From Prorocentrum cordatum (lineage: Eukaryota; Sar; Dinophyceae; Prorocentrales; Prorocentraceae): a stretch of 64,000 nt of DNA. The notes beneath the pieces are model-generated. The model worked only from the letters and a program-made list of their open reading frames with translations. It was not told the origin of the DNA and did no database searches. Location of the stretch: contig CAUYUJ010020560.1 in assembly GCA_963575745.1 (NCBI GenBank), forward strand, positions 30,001 through 94,000. The letters are read 5' to 3'. The position numbers were made by a program, and so were the translations under genes. Numbering within the stretch: the first letter of the stretch is position 1; every line of letters begins with the position of its first letter. Shown piece after piece: positions 40,841 to 52,350 of the stretch.

Positions 40841-41514
40841 GAGGCAACAACACGGTGAGAGAGAGCGCCCGACGGCGGGGCCGAGACCGGCCACACGCGG
40901 CAGCCGCAGATCTCGCGCCTCTGGTGGGCAAACAGACCCACCTCGCTTTCGACCACCCTCGCTCTCCGCCGTGAGCCCGCTGTCCCTGGAAGGTCCGACC
41001 CTCTCCCCACGGCCGGTGTTGCACGTGAACGGTTGCCAAGTCTAGGGGGAAAGCAAGCCTGCCTCGCTTTTGACCACCCTCGCTTCCAGGAGGTAGCAGG
41101 CGATTCCAAACTGCGGCCTGTGCTGGTCAGGCCGCTCGACGAGGAGGCGCGTGGTATGGCTTGGGGTTGCCTGGGAGCGAAAGTGGGGTAGGTAGTTCCC
41201 TTCCCTCTTCATACCTCTCCCACGGGGGTGCGAGGCCGGACAGCGAAAACGCCGTCCAACTACCGACAACGGTCGCTGCTGGGGCCGGCGACAGGCCACC
41301 TCGAACGTGGCAACGTCCGCGGCGACACCGACAGCGGGTCGGGCTCAAAAAAAAATGGGCAGGGTATGGTGTCGGTCCTTGTTCCCCTTCTTGTCGTACC
41401 CCGTCCCAAAACAATGGGCAAGAAATCGGGTCAGTCCTTGTCCCCCTTCTTTTTCGTACCCCGCCCCGAATTCCCCTGAAATTATGTCTTTTTCATGACG
41501 TGGACCCCTTCCGG
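40841..41514. other. Non-coding DNA with two pairs of direct repeats
   Basis: CCTCGCTTTYGACCACCCTCGCT occurs at about 40,942 and 41,061 (runs shorter than 20 nt are identical). Near 41,390 and 41,455 TTCTTNTCGTACCCCGYCCC is repeated. No gene is found. Confidence 0.45.
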
Positions 41515-41650
41515 AACCAGGAGGAGGAGGGGGAGGAGGAGGAGGAGGAGGAGGAGGAAAAGCAGGAGGAGGAGGGGGAGGAGGAGGGGGAGGAGGAGGA
41601 GGGGGAGGAGGAGGGGGAGGGGGAGCGGAAGGAGGAGGAAGAGGAAAGAC
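41515..41650 (+). repeat. (GGA)n purine microsatellite
   Basis: A nearly uninterrupted GGA/GGGGA run; the poly-Glu and poly-Pro frames crossing it are artefacts. Confidence 0.95.
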
Positions 41651-41884
41651 AAATCTGGACTCCTTCTTTTTTATGCCGGGATCTGGACCCCTTCCCCGGA
41701 ACCGGCTCTTCTCCCGAAGGAGGCCCGGCGAGGGCACCGACGGAGGCCGACGAGGACCAATATGATTCCCGTCGCGGATTCTTCACGGCTAGGTATACCC
41801 CACCGCTGCTCCCCGGGACCTCCAGGATTTCGAGGCGGATCCAGCGGTGGCGACGATGTAGCGGTGTGTGGCTTCTGCACGACT

Positions 41885-42003
41885 TGGGAGACCAAAAGGT
41901 ACCGATGCCGCTGCTCCCCAGACCTGTCTCGGGGCGCGTTCTGACCAGGATGTCGAGGCGAACCCAGCGGTGGCGACGAGGGCCGCCCAGGAGGCCCCAA
42001 AAA
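41885..42003 (+). repeat. Dispersed repeat DR-1, copy 3 (plus partial copy just upstream)
   Basis: GGTACCGATGCCGCTGCTCC through GAACCCAGCGGTGGCGACGA to CCCAGGAGGCCCC. A partial copy with GATTTCGAGGCGGATCCAGC lies at 41,815-41,860. Confidence 0.78.
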
Positions 42004-42121
42004 GGGGAAGCCGAGGGAAAATGGTAGCGTCATTGGGTAATGACCTTGTCCTCCCCTGGCCGGGGTCGAAAAGACCAGATGCCGCCGTGATGTCTTCACG
42101 ACGCGCAGGGGGTCTGGGCTC

Positions 42122-42310
42122 ATGTTGCTCCCATCGTACTTCAGGACCACATCCCAGAAATGATTCCGAGCACCCAGAAAAGGATCGAAGCAATGTCAGA
42201 AGAGTGTCGCCTCCCGGGGCCCGACACGCGAAAACCCTCCAGTTTCGGTACTTCCTGGGTGCTCGGATTGTTGTTCTGCTGGTCAAGGCTCTAAAGTAGG
42301 CTGGGACATC
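42122..42310 (+). repeat. Dispersed repeat DR-4, copy 1
   Basis: TTGCTCCCATCG, AGGACCACATCCCAGA, ACCCTCCAGTTTCGG and CAAGGCTCTAAAGTAGG occur in the same order in 43,370-43,585. Confidence 0.75.
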
Positions 42311-42345
42311 ATAAAGTCTGGGACTCGATCGTAGCGAGAGGCTGG

Positions 42346-42470
42346 CCATCGCTCCGACGTCCATTCCCTGTGCTTTTTTCGGTTTCGTGCGTGGTTCTTT
42401 CGCCAGATGATCAAGGATGCTCCTCGATGGTCCACGCCGAAGGAAACATGCACACGTCCGAGCGATGCCA
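42346..42470. mobile_element. FB-4 foldback element, copy 3
   Basis: CCATCGCTCCGACGTCCATT and ATGCACACGTCCGAGCGATG are the inverted ends, with the TCGGTTTCGTGCGTGGTTC body of the family. Confidence 0.78.
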
Positions 42471-42639
42471 AGGAGGAGGGCGGGCGGCGCGGGAGGCGGG
42501 AGGGCAGGCGGACGGAGGGCGGGGGGGGGGGGAGGCGGCCAGCGGAGCTCCGCCGCGCCGCCGCCGCGGGCGCCTCTCAGATGACCTGCGGGGCCGCCGG
42601 GCGGCGGCGGCGGCGGCGCCAGCGCCGTGAAAACGAAGC

Positions 42640-42643
42640 AGCA

Positions 42644-42694
<51 letters not shown>

Positions 42695-43115
42695 TATCGT
42701 CGTTATCGTCGCTATCGTCGTCGTTATCGTCGCCGTCGTCGTCTGCAGCATGAATTACCGCTGAAACACAACACGTATGTGTTGTGTGTGTATGTGCAGT
42801 TGCTTACAAATTCCCCACGGCATTCTATGTATTACCACCGCGGACTACCACATGCGCCGACATCCCGTCGGGGAACAGAGCCAGGAAGCTGGCGTGGGCA
42901 GCCCGGCAGCGAGCTGGTGCTCATCAGTGAGCTAGAAATTGGCATCACATCTATGACGACTACCGCGCCTATTTCTATCACCAACCACATTTACATCACA
43001 ATTTCAAGTGTGAATGTATTCATGAGTCGATCTGTGTGTATAAATATATACACATATGTGTACATAAAAAACACAGAGAGAGAGAGAGAGAGAGAGAGAC
43101 AAACGAGAGAGAGAT
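42640..43115 (+). repeat. (GTC)n and (AG)n microsatellites with intervening unique DNA
   Basis: (GTC)n spans about 42,642-42,742 and (AG)n about 43,074-43,110. The ~320 bp between them show no gene. Confidence 0.85.
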
Positions 43116-43369
43116 AGATAGTATAGAAACCACAGCAGTACACACACATAGGTAAGGCTTCGCTGTGTTCGAACATGTCATGCAGAGAAACAGTGGATCG
43201 GCCAGGCTGATCCGCGTTGGCGGGTTGGGCGAGGCTCAGGCGACATCAAAGCGGACGGATGGATTCTCAACCAAACGAGCGGGTGGATCCTGATGGGCGG
43301 GCTGGGCGGGCCCTGACAGGTGGGCATTATTGTGGCAGTACTGGGGCAATCTTGGCGCCCTTCGGGCCT

Positions 43370-43585
43370 TTTGTTGCTCCCATCGCACGTGAGGACCACA
43401 TCCCAGACACAATCTCGAGCACCCCGGCAAGTATCGCAACAGTGTCTGCCCGACACGCTGGCGAAATACCTGCGAAGATCGCCCCCTGGGCCCGACAAGA
43501 GAAGACCCTCCAATTTCGATCCTTCCTTGGTGCTCAAAAGTTCTTCCTGCTGCTCAAGGCTCAAAGTAGGTGGGAACGCCATAAG
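43370..43585 (+). repeat. Dispersed repeat DR-4, copy 2
   Basis: GTTGCTCCCATCGCACGTGA, GGACCACATCCCAGAC, GACCCTCCAATTTCG and CAAGGCTCAAAGTAGG match copy 1; a GCGAAATACCTGCGAAGATC insert is specific to this copy. Confidence 0.75.
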
Positions 43586-43965
43586 TTCAGGCCCCCGTTG
43601 GGCCCTCGCGGGGCCGCGCCTGGGGGGCCCCCTCGACGGATCCTTGGGGCGGTGTGCGGCATCCATCCGCGCAGTCGTGGGGCCCCGTTGCGCTCCCGAG
43701 GAGGCCCTCTTCGGCCCTCCTCGGGGCTCGCGCGGGGCAGCCCTGGACCCACCTCCTGGCCCTTCGATCTGGGGTTGCAGGCCGCCTCCGACGCCCCCGT
43801 GGCAGGAGAGAACCTGCTCGACAGGCGCCGGGCCCCAGGGAGCTCCACGCAGACTTTGGACTGGCCTGGGCAGCCCTGGGGGTCCTCTGGAGGCTCTCTC
43901 TCGTGGCTGGCCCCCATGGGCTCTCTGTGGACAACATCGGGGCTCTCGGGCCCTTTGGGGGTGTT
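43586..43965. other. GC-rich non-coding DNA
   Basis: Open frames cross on both strands because of GGGCC richness, but no domain-like sequence is visible. Confidence 0.4.
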
Positions 43966-44119
<154 letters not shown>

Positions 44120-44894
44120 AACATTATTACTTCTAAAGAATAATTATTGTTGGGACCCCTGGTGCACGACCCCCCCGCCGCGCCTAGGCCGCAGCCTCAT
44201 TTTCATCATTTTCGTGAGGAAGTCTCAGGCAAAACGGGTTGGTCCGGATCCGGTTGTGTTGTTACGATCGGTTTTCCCTTGCAAAAAATAAGCTAAAGTG
44301 GACATTTCTTGTTCTAACATAACCAAACTTCAAGAATCCCTTGCAAAAATAAGGTAAAGTGGACATTCGCGCGCGCAAGACGAAATCCTTCCAAAACCTT
44401 AGTTTTCGTAGCGATTTTAACATAAAAACATCAAAAAACCAATGGTTTTTCAAAAAAAAGTGTCAAAATCTCATCCCGCGCGCTCTTGCGGATTCGTAGG
44501 AAACCCAACACTTTTTAAACATTTCTGTCAAACGGGCTTTTGCGAGCAACTTTTTCGAACTTCTGCAACAACGGTTGCGCACCTGCCAGGGCCATCATCC
44601 CTGTCAAATAATACCATGCGGGACACATTCGTTTTTTCTTCGCGCGCGCACGCCGTCGTCGTCGGCCGCGGGGCCCTGAATAGTAGCCACGGTCGTCCGC
44701 ATGCCACGAAGTGAAGTGTCCGAACGTCATAGGGCGGGAAGCTGGGTGTGGGTGGTGGCGAAGAGTCGTTTGGAAATTTGGTAGAGCTTGAACCGGCCCC
44801 CCCACAAAGTGGGGGTATTGCCCGCCTCCTATGAAAACCCTGGCACTGGTGAGAACGGTGTGTCCCCACGTGCTAGTAATTGTTGTTGTTGTTG
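44120..44894 (+). repeat. Higher-order unit U1
   Basis: Begins directly behind the (GTT)n seam with AACATTATTACTTCTAAAGA and ends at the next seam. It contains GAGGAAGTCTCAGGCAAAAC (KW-related), CACTTTTTAAACATTTCTGT and a CCCCCCAC-AAA-GTGGGGG hairpin near 44,800. U2 is almost identical. A 90-codon frame is conserved in both only because the DNA is. Confidence 0.92.
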
Positions 44895-45652
44895 AACATT
44901 ATTACTTCTAAAGAATAATTATTGTTGGGACCCCTGGTGCACGACCCCCCCGCCGCGCCTAGGCCGCAGCCTCATTTTCATCACTTTCGTGAGGAAGTCT
45001 CAGGCAAAACGGGGGAGTCCGGATCCGGTTGTGTTGTTACGATCGGTTTTCCCTTGCCAAAAAAAAGCTAAATGGACATTTCTTGTTCTAACATAACCAA
45101 ACTTCAAGAATCTCTTGCAAAAAATAAGGTAAAGTGGACATTCGCGCGCGCAAGACGAAATCCTTCCAAAACCTTAGTTTCGTAGCGATTTTAACATAAA
45201 AACATCAAAAAACCAATGGTTTTTCAAAAAAAAATGTCAAAATTTCATCCCGCGCGCTCTTGCGGATTCGTAGGAAACCCAACACTTTTTAAACATTTCT
45301 GTCAAACGGGCTTTTGCGAGCAACTTTTTCGAACTTCTGCAACAACGGTTGCGCACCTGCCAGGGCCATCATCCCTGTCAAATAATACCATGCGGGACAC
45401 ATTCGTTTTTTCTTCGCGCGCGCACGCCGTCGTCGTCGGCCGCGGGGCCCTGAATAGTAGCCACGGTCGTCCGCATGCCACGAAGTGAAGTGTCCGAACG
45501 TCATAGGGCGGGAAGCTGGGTGTGGGTGGTGGCGAAGAGTCGTTTGGAAATTTGGTAGAGCTTGAACCGGCCCCCCCACAAAGTGGGGGTATTGCCCGCC
45601 TCCTATGAAAACCCTGGCACTGGTGAGAACGGAGTGTCCCCACGTGCTAGTA
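44895..45652 (+). repeat. Higher-order unit U2, tandem duplicate of U1
   Basis: Offset about 774 bp from U1 with only scattered substitutions and 1-bp indels, so the duplication is recent. It ends at the long (GTT)n at 45,653-45,711. Confidence 0.95.
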
Positions 45653-45709
<57 letters not shown>

Positions 45710-46665
45710 GAGCTCTCATTCTTGAAGAATAATTATTGTTGATCCCCCCCACCGGTGCACATTGATTTTTTTCGATTGAAGTGCCACCCCCGGGGCTCGC
45801 ACCTTGTTTTTTCTCAAGGAAAGTCTTCCTGCTCAAACTGTGCCCCTGCCCCCCGGGCTACAACAACAACGGCTCCCGCCTGAGACTTCCTCGATTTTTA
45901 CTCAGGACCCCCGCTCCCGCCTGAGACTTCCGCGCAATTTACTCAGGAAAGGCGCTCCCGTCTGAGACTTCCTCGCAATGTAATCAAGACCCCTGCTCCC
46001 GCCTGAGACTTCCGTGCAATTTACGTGGGAACGGCGCTCCCGCCTGATACTTCTTCGAATTTTACTCAGGACCCCCGCTCCTGCCTGACATTTCCGCACA
46101 ATTGACTCAGGAACGGCGCTCCCGCCTGAGACCTCCTCGCAATTTAGTGAGGACCCCCGCTCCCGCCTGACATTTCCGTGCAATTTGCTCAGGAACGGCG
46201 CTCCCGCTTGAGACTTCCTTGCAACTTAGTCAGGGCCCCCGCTTCCGCCCGAGATTTCCTCACAAAGTACTCAGGACTGCGCTCTCGCGTGCGACGTCCT
46301 CACAAATTATTTTGGAATTGCGTTTCGGCGCTCAGGAACCACGCGCGCGCCAAGGACGCCTTCACAACGTGGTATCTTCCCTCTTCCTTCGTCCTTCCCC
46401 CTCCCCTTCCTCCCACTCTCCCTCGTTTTTCCCCTCCTCCTCTTGCAGGGCCCGCGCCAATTCCAATGGCGGGCAGAGAGATGTACGCCCCCGAAGGATT
46501 GTCCGCCCGTTCCGGCTTGCCCGTACGTCTAAGCCCGCCGGCCCCAGCAAAGAGAAATAATCCCCCCGAAAGGGGTGTGATCGAAGACGAAGAGGGCGGG
46601 TATCGAGGGTGTAGGGTATACGTGTTGAATGACTCGCGGGCAAGTAAGAGCGTACAGCCTTAAAA
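45653..46665 (+). repeat. Higher-order unit U3 with 41-bp subrepeats
   Basis: After (GTT)n comes CTCATTCTTGAAGAATAATT, then CCCCACCGGTGCAC. At 45,870-46,350 a ~41-bp subrepeat (GCTCCCGCCTGAGACTTCCT then CGCAATTTACTCAGGA) occurs about ten times. A pyrimidine-rich tract ending TTGCAG at 46,448 follows, then CCGCCGGCCCCAGCAAAG and GATCGAAGACGAAGAGGGCG. U4 repeats it 1,008 bp later. Confidence 0.92.
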
Positions 46666-47672
46666 TATTGGTTGTTGTTGGATTTGGTGTTGTTGTGGTT
46701 GTTGTTGTTGTTGTTGTTGAACTCTCATTCTTGAAAAATAATTATTGTTGATCCCCCCCACCGGTGCACATTGATTTTTTTCGATTGAAGTGCCACCCCC
46801 GGGGCTCGCACCTTGTTTTTTCTAAAGGAAAGTCTTCCTGCTCAAACTGTGCCCCTGCCCCCCGGGCTACAACAACAACGGCTCCCGCCTGAGACTTCCT
46901 CGATTTTTACTCAGGACCCCCGCTCCCGCCTGAGACTTCCGCGCAATTTACTCAGGAAAGGCGCTCCCGTCTGAGACTTCCTCGCAATGTAATCAAGACC
47001 CCCGCTCCCGCCTGAGACTTCCGTGGGATTTACTTGGGAACGGCGCTCCCGCCTGATACTTCTTTGAATGTTACTCAGGACCCCCGCTCCTGCCTGACAT
47101 TTCCGCGCAATTGACTCAGGAACGGCGCTCCCGCCTGAGACTTCCTCGTAATTTAGTGAGGACCCCCGCTCCCGCTTGAGAATCTGTGCAATTTGCTCAG
47201 GAACGGCGCTCCCGCTTGAGACCTCCTCGCAACTTAGTCAGGGCCCCCGCTTCCGCCCGAGATTTCCTCACAATGTACTCAGGACTGCGCTCTCGCGTGC
47301 GACGTCCTCACAAATTATTCTGGAATTGCGTTTCGGCGCTCAGGAACCACGCACGCGCCAAGGACGCCTTCACAACGTGGTATCTTCCCTCTTCCTTCGT
47401 CCTTCCCCCTCCCCTTCCTCCCACTCTCCCTCGTTCTTCCCCTCCTCCTCTTGCAGGGCCCGCGCCGATTCCAATGGCGGGCAGAGAGATGTACGCCCCC
47501 GAAGGATTGTCCGCCCGTTCCGGCTTGCCCGTACGTCTAAGCCCGCCGGCCCCAGCAAAGAGAAATAATCCCCCCGAAAGGGGTGTGATCGAAGACGGAG
47601 AGGGCGGGTATCGAGGGTGTAGGGCATACGTGTTGAATGACTCGCGGGCAAGTAAGAGCGTACAGCTTTAAA
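46666..47672 (+). repeat. Higher-order unit U4, duplicate of U3
   Basis: Same plan as U3 with few substitutions, including the subrepeats (46,880-47,350), the TTGCAG end of the pyrimidine tract at 47,456 and a terminal GATCGAAGACGGAGAGGGCG. A 161-codon frame is kept in both copies but reads through the subrepeat. Confidence 0.93.
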
Positions 47673-49002
47673 ATGGTTGTTGTTGTTGTTGTTGAATTCT
47701 CATTTATGAAAAAAATTCTTGCTGATCCCACTCTCGCCGGTGCATGCTGTTACTTCTCAATCAACGTGTGCCCCTCGACGCTCGCGCCCTGTTTTTGGAC
47801 AGGGGAAGTCTTGATGCTCAATATGTGCCCCTGGCCCCTGGGTTACAACAGCAGCGGCTCCCGCCTGAGACTTCCTCACGATTTAGCTAAGACCCCCGCT
47901 CCCGCCCGAGACTACCTCGCATGTTATTCAGGCATCGCGCTCTCGTTTAGGACTTCCTGACAATTCATTTAGGAATCGTTCTCTCGGCGCTCTGGAGTCG
48001 CGCTCTCGCTGGAGGCGTGCTTGTAATCTACTCCAAAATAGCGCCCTTGCGCGGGAATTTCCACCATTTACGCAAGCGCCGCACTCCCAACACTTAGGCA
48101 GCCAGGAATCGCGCTCACGCTTAGGACTCCATCACAGATTATTCAAGAAACGGGATCTCGCTGCCTGTCGTGGCCCCGTTGCAGCCCTTCGTGGCTCCCT
48201 CGCTACCCTCCGCGGCCCCGTTGCAGCCCTTCGTGGCCCCCTCGCTGCCCTTCGTGGCCTCGTTGCAGCCCTTCGTGGCCCCCTGGCTGCCTTTCGCGGC
48301 CCCGTTGCAGCCCTTCGTGGCCCCCTCGCTGCCCTTCGTGGCCCCGTTGCACCCCTTCGTGGTCCCCACGCTGCCCGTCGTGGCCCTGTTGCAGCCCCTC
48401 GTGGCCCCCTCGCGGCCCTCCGTGGCCGCGTTGAAACCCTTCGTGGCCCCCTCGCTGCCCTTCGTGGCCCCGTTGCACCCTTTCGTGGTCCCCACGCTGC
48501 CCTTCGCGGCCCTGTTGCAGCCCCTCGCGGCCCTTCGTGGCCCCATGTATACATGCCCTGCGTGGCCCCCGCTCGTTCGCGCCCGTCGCGGCCCCATAGG
48601 CATGCCCTTCGTGGCCCCGCTGTCGCCTTTTGTGGCCCCCTTCGCTGCCCCTCGTGGCCCCGTTGCTGCTCTCAGTGGCCCCGTTTTTGCCCTCCGCGGC
48701 CCAATCTATGCATGCCCTTCGTGGCCCCCGCTCGTTCGCGCCCGTCGTGGCCCCATGTGCATGCCATTCGTGGCCTCGCTGTCGCCTTTCGTGGCCCCCT
48801 CGCTGTCCTACGTGCCCATTTGCCACCCTCAATGGCCCCGCATGATCTGCCCTTCGTGGCACCCGGTCGTTCGCGCTCTTCGTAGCCCCATACGCATTCC
48901 CTTCGTGTCCTCGGTCGTTCGTGGCCTTGTTCGTGACCTAGGTGGCCTAGTTCGTGACCTTGGTGGCCCCGCCGCCGTTCTCTCTCTCGCTCTCGCTTTC
49001 GC

Positions 49003-49037
<35 letters not shown>

Positions 49038-49300
49038 GTCGACGTCGTCGTCGTCGTCGACGTCGTCGTCGTCGTTGTCGTCGTGGTCGGTCCCCTGTCC
49101 GTCCCTCTTGGGGTCGGGCTGCCGCCGATCATCGCTGCCGCTGGCCAGGCCGACGGTCCGTGGCCGCCCCGCCGCTTGCCGGGGCCCGCCGCGCAGGGAA
49201 GAAAGGTTTACCCTCCAGAAGGGGCACGATCGAAGACGAAGAGGGCGGGTATCGAGGGTTTGGGGAATACGCGTTAACGGACACTCGAGCAGATAAGCTG
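47673..49300 (+). repeat. Higher-order unit U5 with 21-bp CCCTTCGTGGCCCCGTTGCAG repeats
   Basis: It opens with (GTT)n and GAATTCTCATTTATGAAAAA, followed by diverged 41-bp subrepeats (47,855-48,150). From 48,165 to about 48,970 21-bp units (7 codons, PFVAPLQ/PFVAPSL) run in tandem. A (GTC)n tract and the conserved GATCGAAGACGAAGAGGGCG end follow. The 388-codon frame is a result of the 21-bp period. Confidence 0.88.
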
Positions 49301-50700
49301 TTGTTGTTGTTGTTGTTGATGATTTGTCACTACTGACGAATGAGTATTGTTGATCCCCCCTCCGGTGCACATTATATTTTTCACTTGAAGTGCCCCCCTC
49401 CTGGCGCTCGCCCTTTTGCTTCTTTTATTGCGAAAAAAATCATCCTCAAACTGCGCTGTTGGTCCCCCAGGTTACAACAACAACATCAACGGCTCCCGCC
49501 TGACAACCCCTCACAATTTAGCCAGGACCCCCGCTCCCGCCCGAGACTACCTCGCATGTTATTCAGGAGTCGCGCTCTCGCTTGAGACTTCCTGACAAAT
49601 TATTCAGGAATCGTTCCCTCGGCGCTCTGGAGTCGCGCTCTCGCTGGAGACTTGCTTGCAATTTACTCAAGAAGAGCGCCCTTGCGCAGGAATCTCCTGC
49701 AATTTACGCAAGCGCCGCGCTCCCGACACGCAGGCCCCCAGGAGTCGCGCTCACGCTTAGGAGGGACTCGCTGTCCTTCGTGGCCCCGTTGCAGCCCTTC
49801 GTGGCCTCCTCGCTGCCCTTCGTGGCCCCGTTTCAGCCCTTGGCCCCCTCGCTGCCCTTCGTGGCCCTGTTGCAGCCCTTCGTGGCCCCCTCGCGGCCCC
49901 GTTGCAGCCCTTCGTGGCCCCTTCGCTGCCCTTCGTGGCCCCCGCTCGTTCGCGCCCGTTGTGGCCACATATGCATGCCCCTCGTGGCCCCGCTGTCGCC
50001 CTTCGTGGCCCCAGTCACTGCCCTTCGTGGCCCCGTTGCTGCCCGCGGCCCCGTCCTTGCCCTCCGAGGCCTAATATACGCATGCCATTCGTGGCCCCCG
50101 CTCGTTCGCGCCCGTCGTGGCCCCATGCGCATGCCCTTCGCTCCGCTGTCGCCCTTCGTGGCCCAGTCGTTGCCCTCGTGGCCCAATTGCTGTCCTCAGT
50201 GGCCCCGTCGTTGCCTTCGGTGGCTCCGCATTATATGCCCTTCGTGGGCCCCACTCGTTCGCGCTCATCGTGGCCCCACGCATTCCCTTCGCGTCCCCGC
50301 TGTCGCCCTTCGTGGCCTACTTCGTGCCCTGCGGGGCCCTGATGTCGTTCTCTCTCTCTCTCTCTCTCTCTCTCGCTCTCGCTTTCGCTTTCGCTTTCGC
50401 TCGTGGTCGTCGCCGCCGCCATCGTCGTCGTCGTCGTCGTTGTCGTCGTGGTCGGTCCCCTGTCCGTCCCTCTTGGGGTCGGGCTGCCGCCGATTAGCGC
50501 TGCCGCTGGACAGGCCGGCGGTCCGCGGCCGTTCCGCCGCTTGCGGGGGCCCGCCCTGCGGGGAAGAAAGGTTTACCCTCCAGAAGGGGCACGATCGAAG
50601 ACGAAACAAGCAGGTATCGAGGGTTTGGGAAGCGTTAACGGACACTCGAGCAGATGAGAGCAACCAGTCTTAAACTGGATTACTGTTGTTGTTGTTGTTG
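49301..50700 (+). repeat. Higher-order unit U6, diverged duplicate of U5
   Basis: Same order as U5: (GTT)n seam, GATCCCCCCTCCGGTGCACA, 41-bp-type subrepeats at 49,495-49,760, 21-bp units at 49,770-50,330, (CTCT)n and (GTC)n, and GATCGAAGACGAAACAAGCA. A further short (GTT)n at 50,685 ends the series. Confidence 0.88.
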
Positions 50701-50991
50701 CAATGTTCGAATGTTTGTGTATGTCTTGCTGTTATTATTCGTATATACTTATTATGGTTGGCATGCTTCTTCTTATTCTCATTAATATTATTATGTATTA
50801 CTTTTTCGGGGAAGGAGGCTCTCCTGGGTTCTTGGGGTCCCTCCTCGGAAACCCGCGGGTGCCCTCGCGCCGTATCCAGGGCCCGTGGGGCCTCCGGTGA
50901 ATAGAAGCCACCGGGGGGATGGAGGGGGGCACTCGCGGAGTGCGCTCTGGGTGCCCCTGGGGTGGGCCGGGCGGGCCAGGCTTGTGCGTAC

Positions 50992-51193
50992 ATCGGCGGC
51001 GAGCGAGGGGGGGAAATGAGAAGGCGAAGGCCTTTTCAGAAGGCGGCGGGACTTCTCAGAAGTCCTCGCCCCTTCTTAGAAGTCTTCTTCGTCCTCGGGA
51101 AGGGCTCAGAAAACTTCCCAGAAGACAGGGGGACTTCCGAACCTTCTGCGAAGGCCTTCTCCTTCTCACGTCCCCCCCTCGCTCGTCGCCGAT
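50992..51193. mobile_element. FB-2 foldback element, copy 4, with 9-bp target duplication
   Basis: The element runs from ATCGGCGGCGAGCGAGGGGG to GCTCGTCGCCGAT and is 202 bp long. TGTGCGTAC occurs directly outside both ends, at 50,983-50,991 and 51,194-51,202. A 9-bp duplication with long TIRs is the usual signature of Mutator-like non-autonomous elements, though I cannot identify a transposase. Confidence 0.92.
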
Positions 51194-51203
51194 TGTGCGT
51201 ACG

Positions 51204-51385
51204 GTCGGCCCGTATCAGGAGGATGCGCGATAAGGATGCAAGGGCCTTGGACGCACATTTCGAAGCTTCTCAAGCGAGGCGCGGCCAACGAAAGTGGCCA
51301 ACCAAGGATTGACCGAGGAGGCCAAATGCAAGGACAGGTTGCCCGTCCCTACAATGCGGGCTGACTGCATATGACGGTACTCGGT
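51204..51385 (+). repeat. Dispersed repeat DR-3, copy 1
   Basis: CGGCCCGTATCAGGAGGATG, GCAAGGGCCTTGGACGC, TTCGAAGCTTCTC and GGTTGCCC are shared in order with 56,042-56,230. The minus-strand translation also looks alike (ASKxASKALAF), but it cannot be tied to a known protein. Confidence 0.75.
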
Positions 51386-52214
51386 ACTCGGGGGGCCGTC
51401 TCCAGGGCTCGTAGAGAACCTCCATGGGGAGCCCAGGGGAGCCTCCAATGAGGGCCCGGGAGGAGGGGGGCACTCACGGAGCGTGCTCTTGGTGCCTCTG
51501 GGGTGAGTGAGGCGGGTCAGGCTTGCGCGTGCACTTCGGTCGGAGGAGGTAGATAAAGGAGACATTAAGTAGGAAGGCGGTCACGGTAGATTGGGTTCAG
51601 ACCCTCCCAGAGCATAACAAAACACAGCTAACGCATATACACTATTGAAGTAGAAGGCGCAAGAATTATATTGGGATCTGGGGGTCCAAATACCTACTCT
51701 CAACGACCGACGGATATATTTTCCTATGTGCTTTGATCCACATTGCCATGTGCACATTCGTATACGCTTATGTACAGGCACATGTAATTCGATGCGCCCA
51801 TGCGTGTATACCACACAAGATCACATGCGTACGCATACACATATACACACACACGTGAGTATACACGGGTAAGTGTATGAGGTCGCCTCTCTCTGTCTGT
51901 CTCTCCCTCTCTCGCGCACACGCTCGCCCACTCGCACGCCCTCGCTCCTGCCAAGCCCTTCGTAACTCCTGCCCGGGGAGCCGGCGGCAGACCACGCTCC
52001 GGCGCTGCACGAGGTCCATCACGGGCTTGAACAGAGCCTGCCGGCCCCCCACACGTCCCATAGATCCCATGTCGTCGGAGGGGCGACAGACGCCCAGGCT
52101 CCAGCCTTGACCCTCCAACCTCCGAGGGAGGAGGCGCGAGGGCGGAGCACAGGCGGAGAGATCTGCTGGCCCCGGTCGATCAGGCTCTGCGGGACCCTGC
52201 GCCCCTACAGCAGG
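51386..52214. other. Non-coding DNA with short AC/TC-rich stretch
   Basis: An ATACACAC stretch near 51,830-51,850 and a CTCTCTCTGTCTGTCTC run near 51,890 are the only distinctive features. Confidence 0.45.
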
Positions 52215-52350
52215 GGGCCCGTCCACAGGAGACCTGCCACAAGGGACCCAGCCCTGAGACCCCAGGACGTCCACGGGCTTCTGCTGTGGGAGCGTCCCGC
52301 TCTCCACGGCAAAACCATCGAACCTCTGGATCTCTGGGACTGTCTCTGCT
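52215..52350 (+). repeat. Dispersed repeat DR-2, copy 3
   Basis: CAAGGGACCCAGCCCTGAGA, CCAGGACGTCCACGGGCTT and CGGCAAAACCATCGAACC align with 300-400. Confidence 0.6.

Noticed and set aside
44442-44714. 90-codon frame conserved in two copies (44,442 and 45,216)
   Set aside because: Conserved only because the whole 774-bp unit was duplicated; the reverse strand is equally open and no domain is seen.
45870-47350. Regularly spaced repeats resembling a CRISPR array
   Set aside because: The units are contiguous tandem repeats with decayed, related spacers in a eukaryotic genome; there are no unique spacers or cas genes.
48170-49336. 388-codon Pro/Ala/Val-rich frame (PFVAPLQ repeats)
   Set aside because: The 21-bp DNA period keeps it open; other frames and the reverse strand are open as well, and no non-repeat domain is attached.
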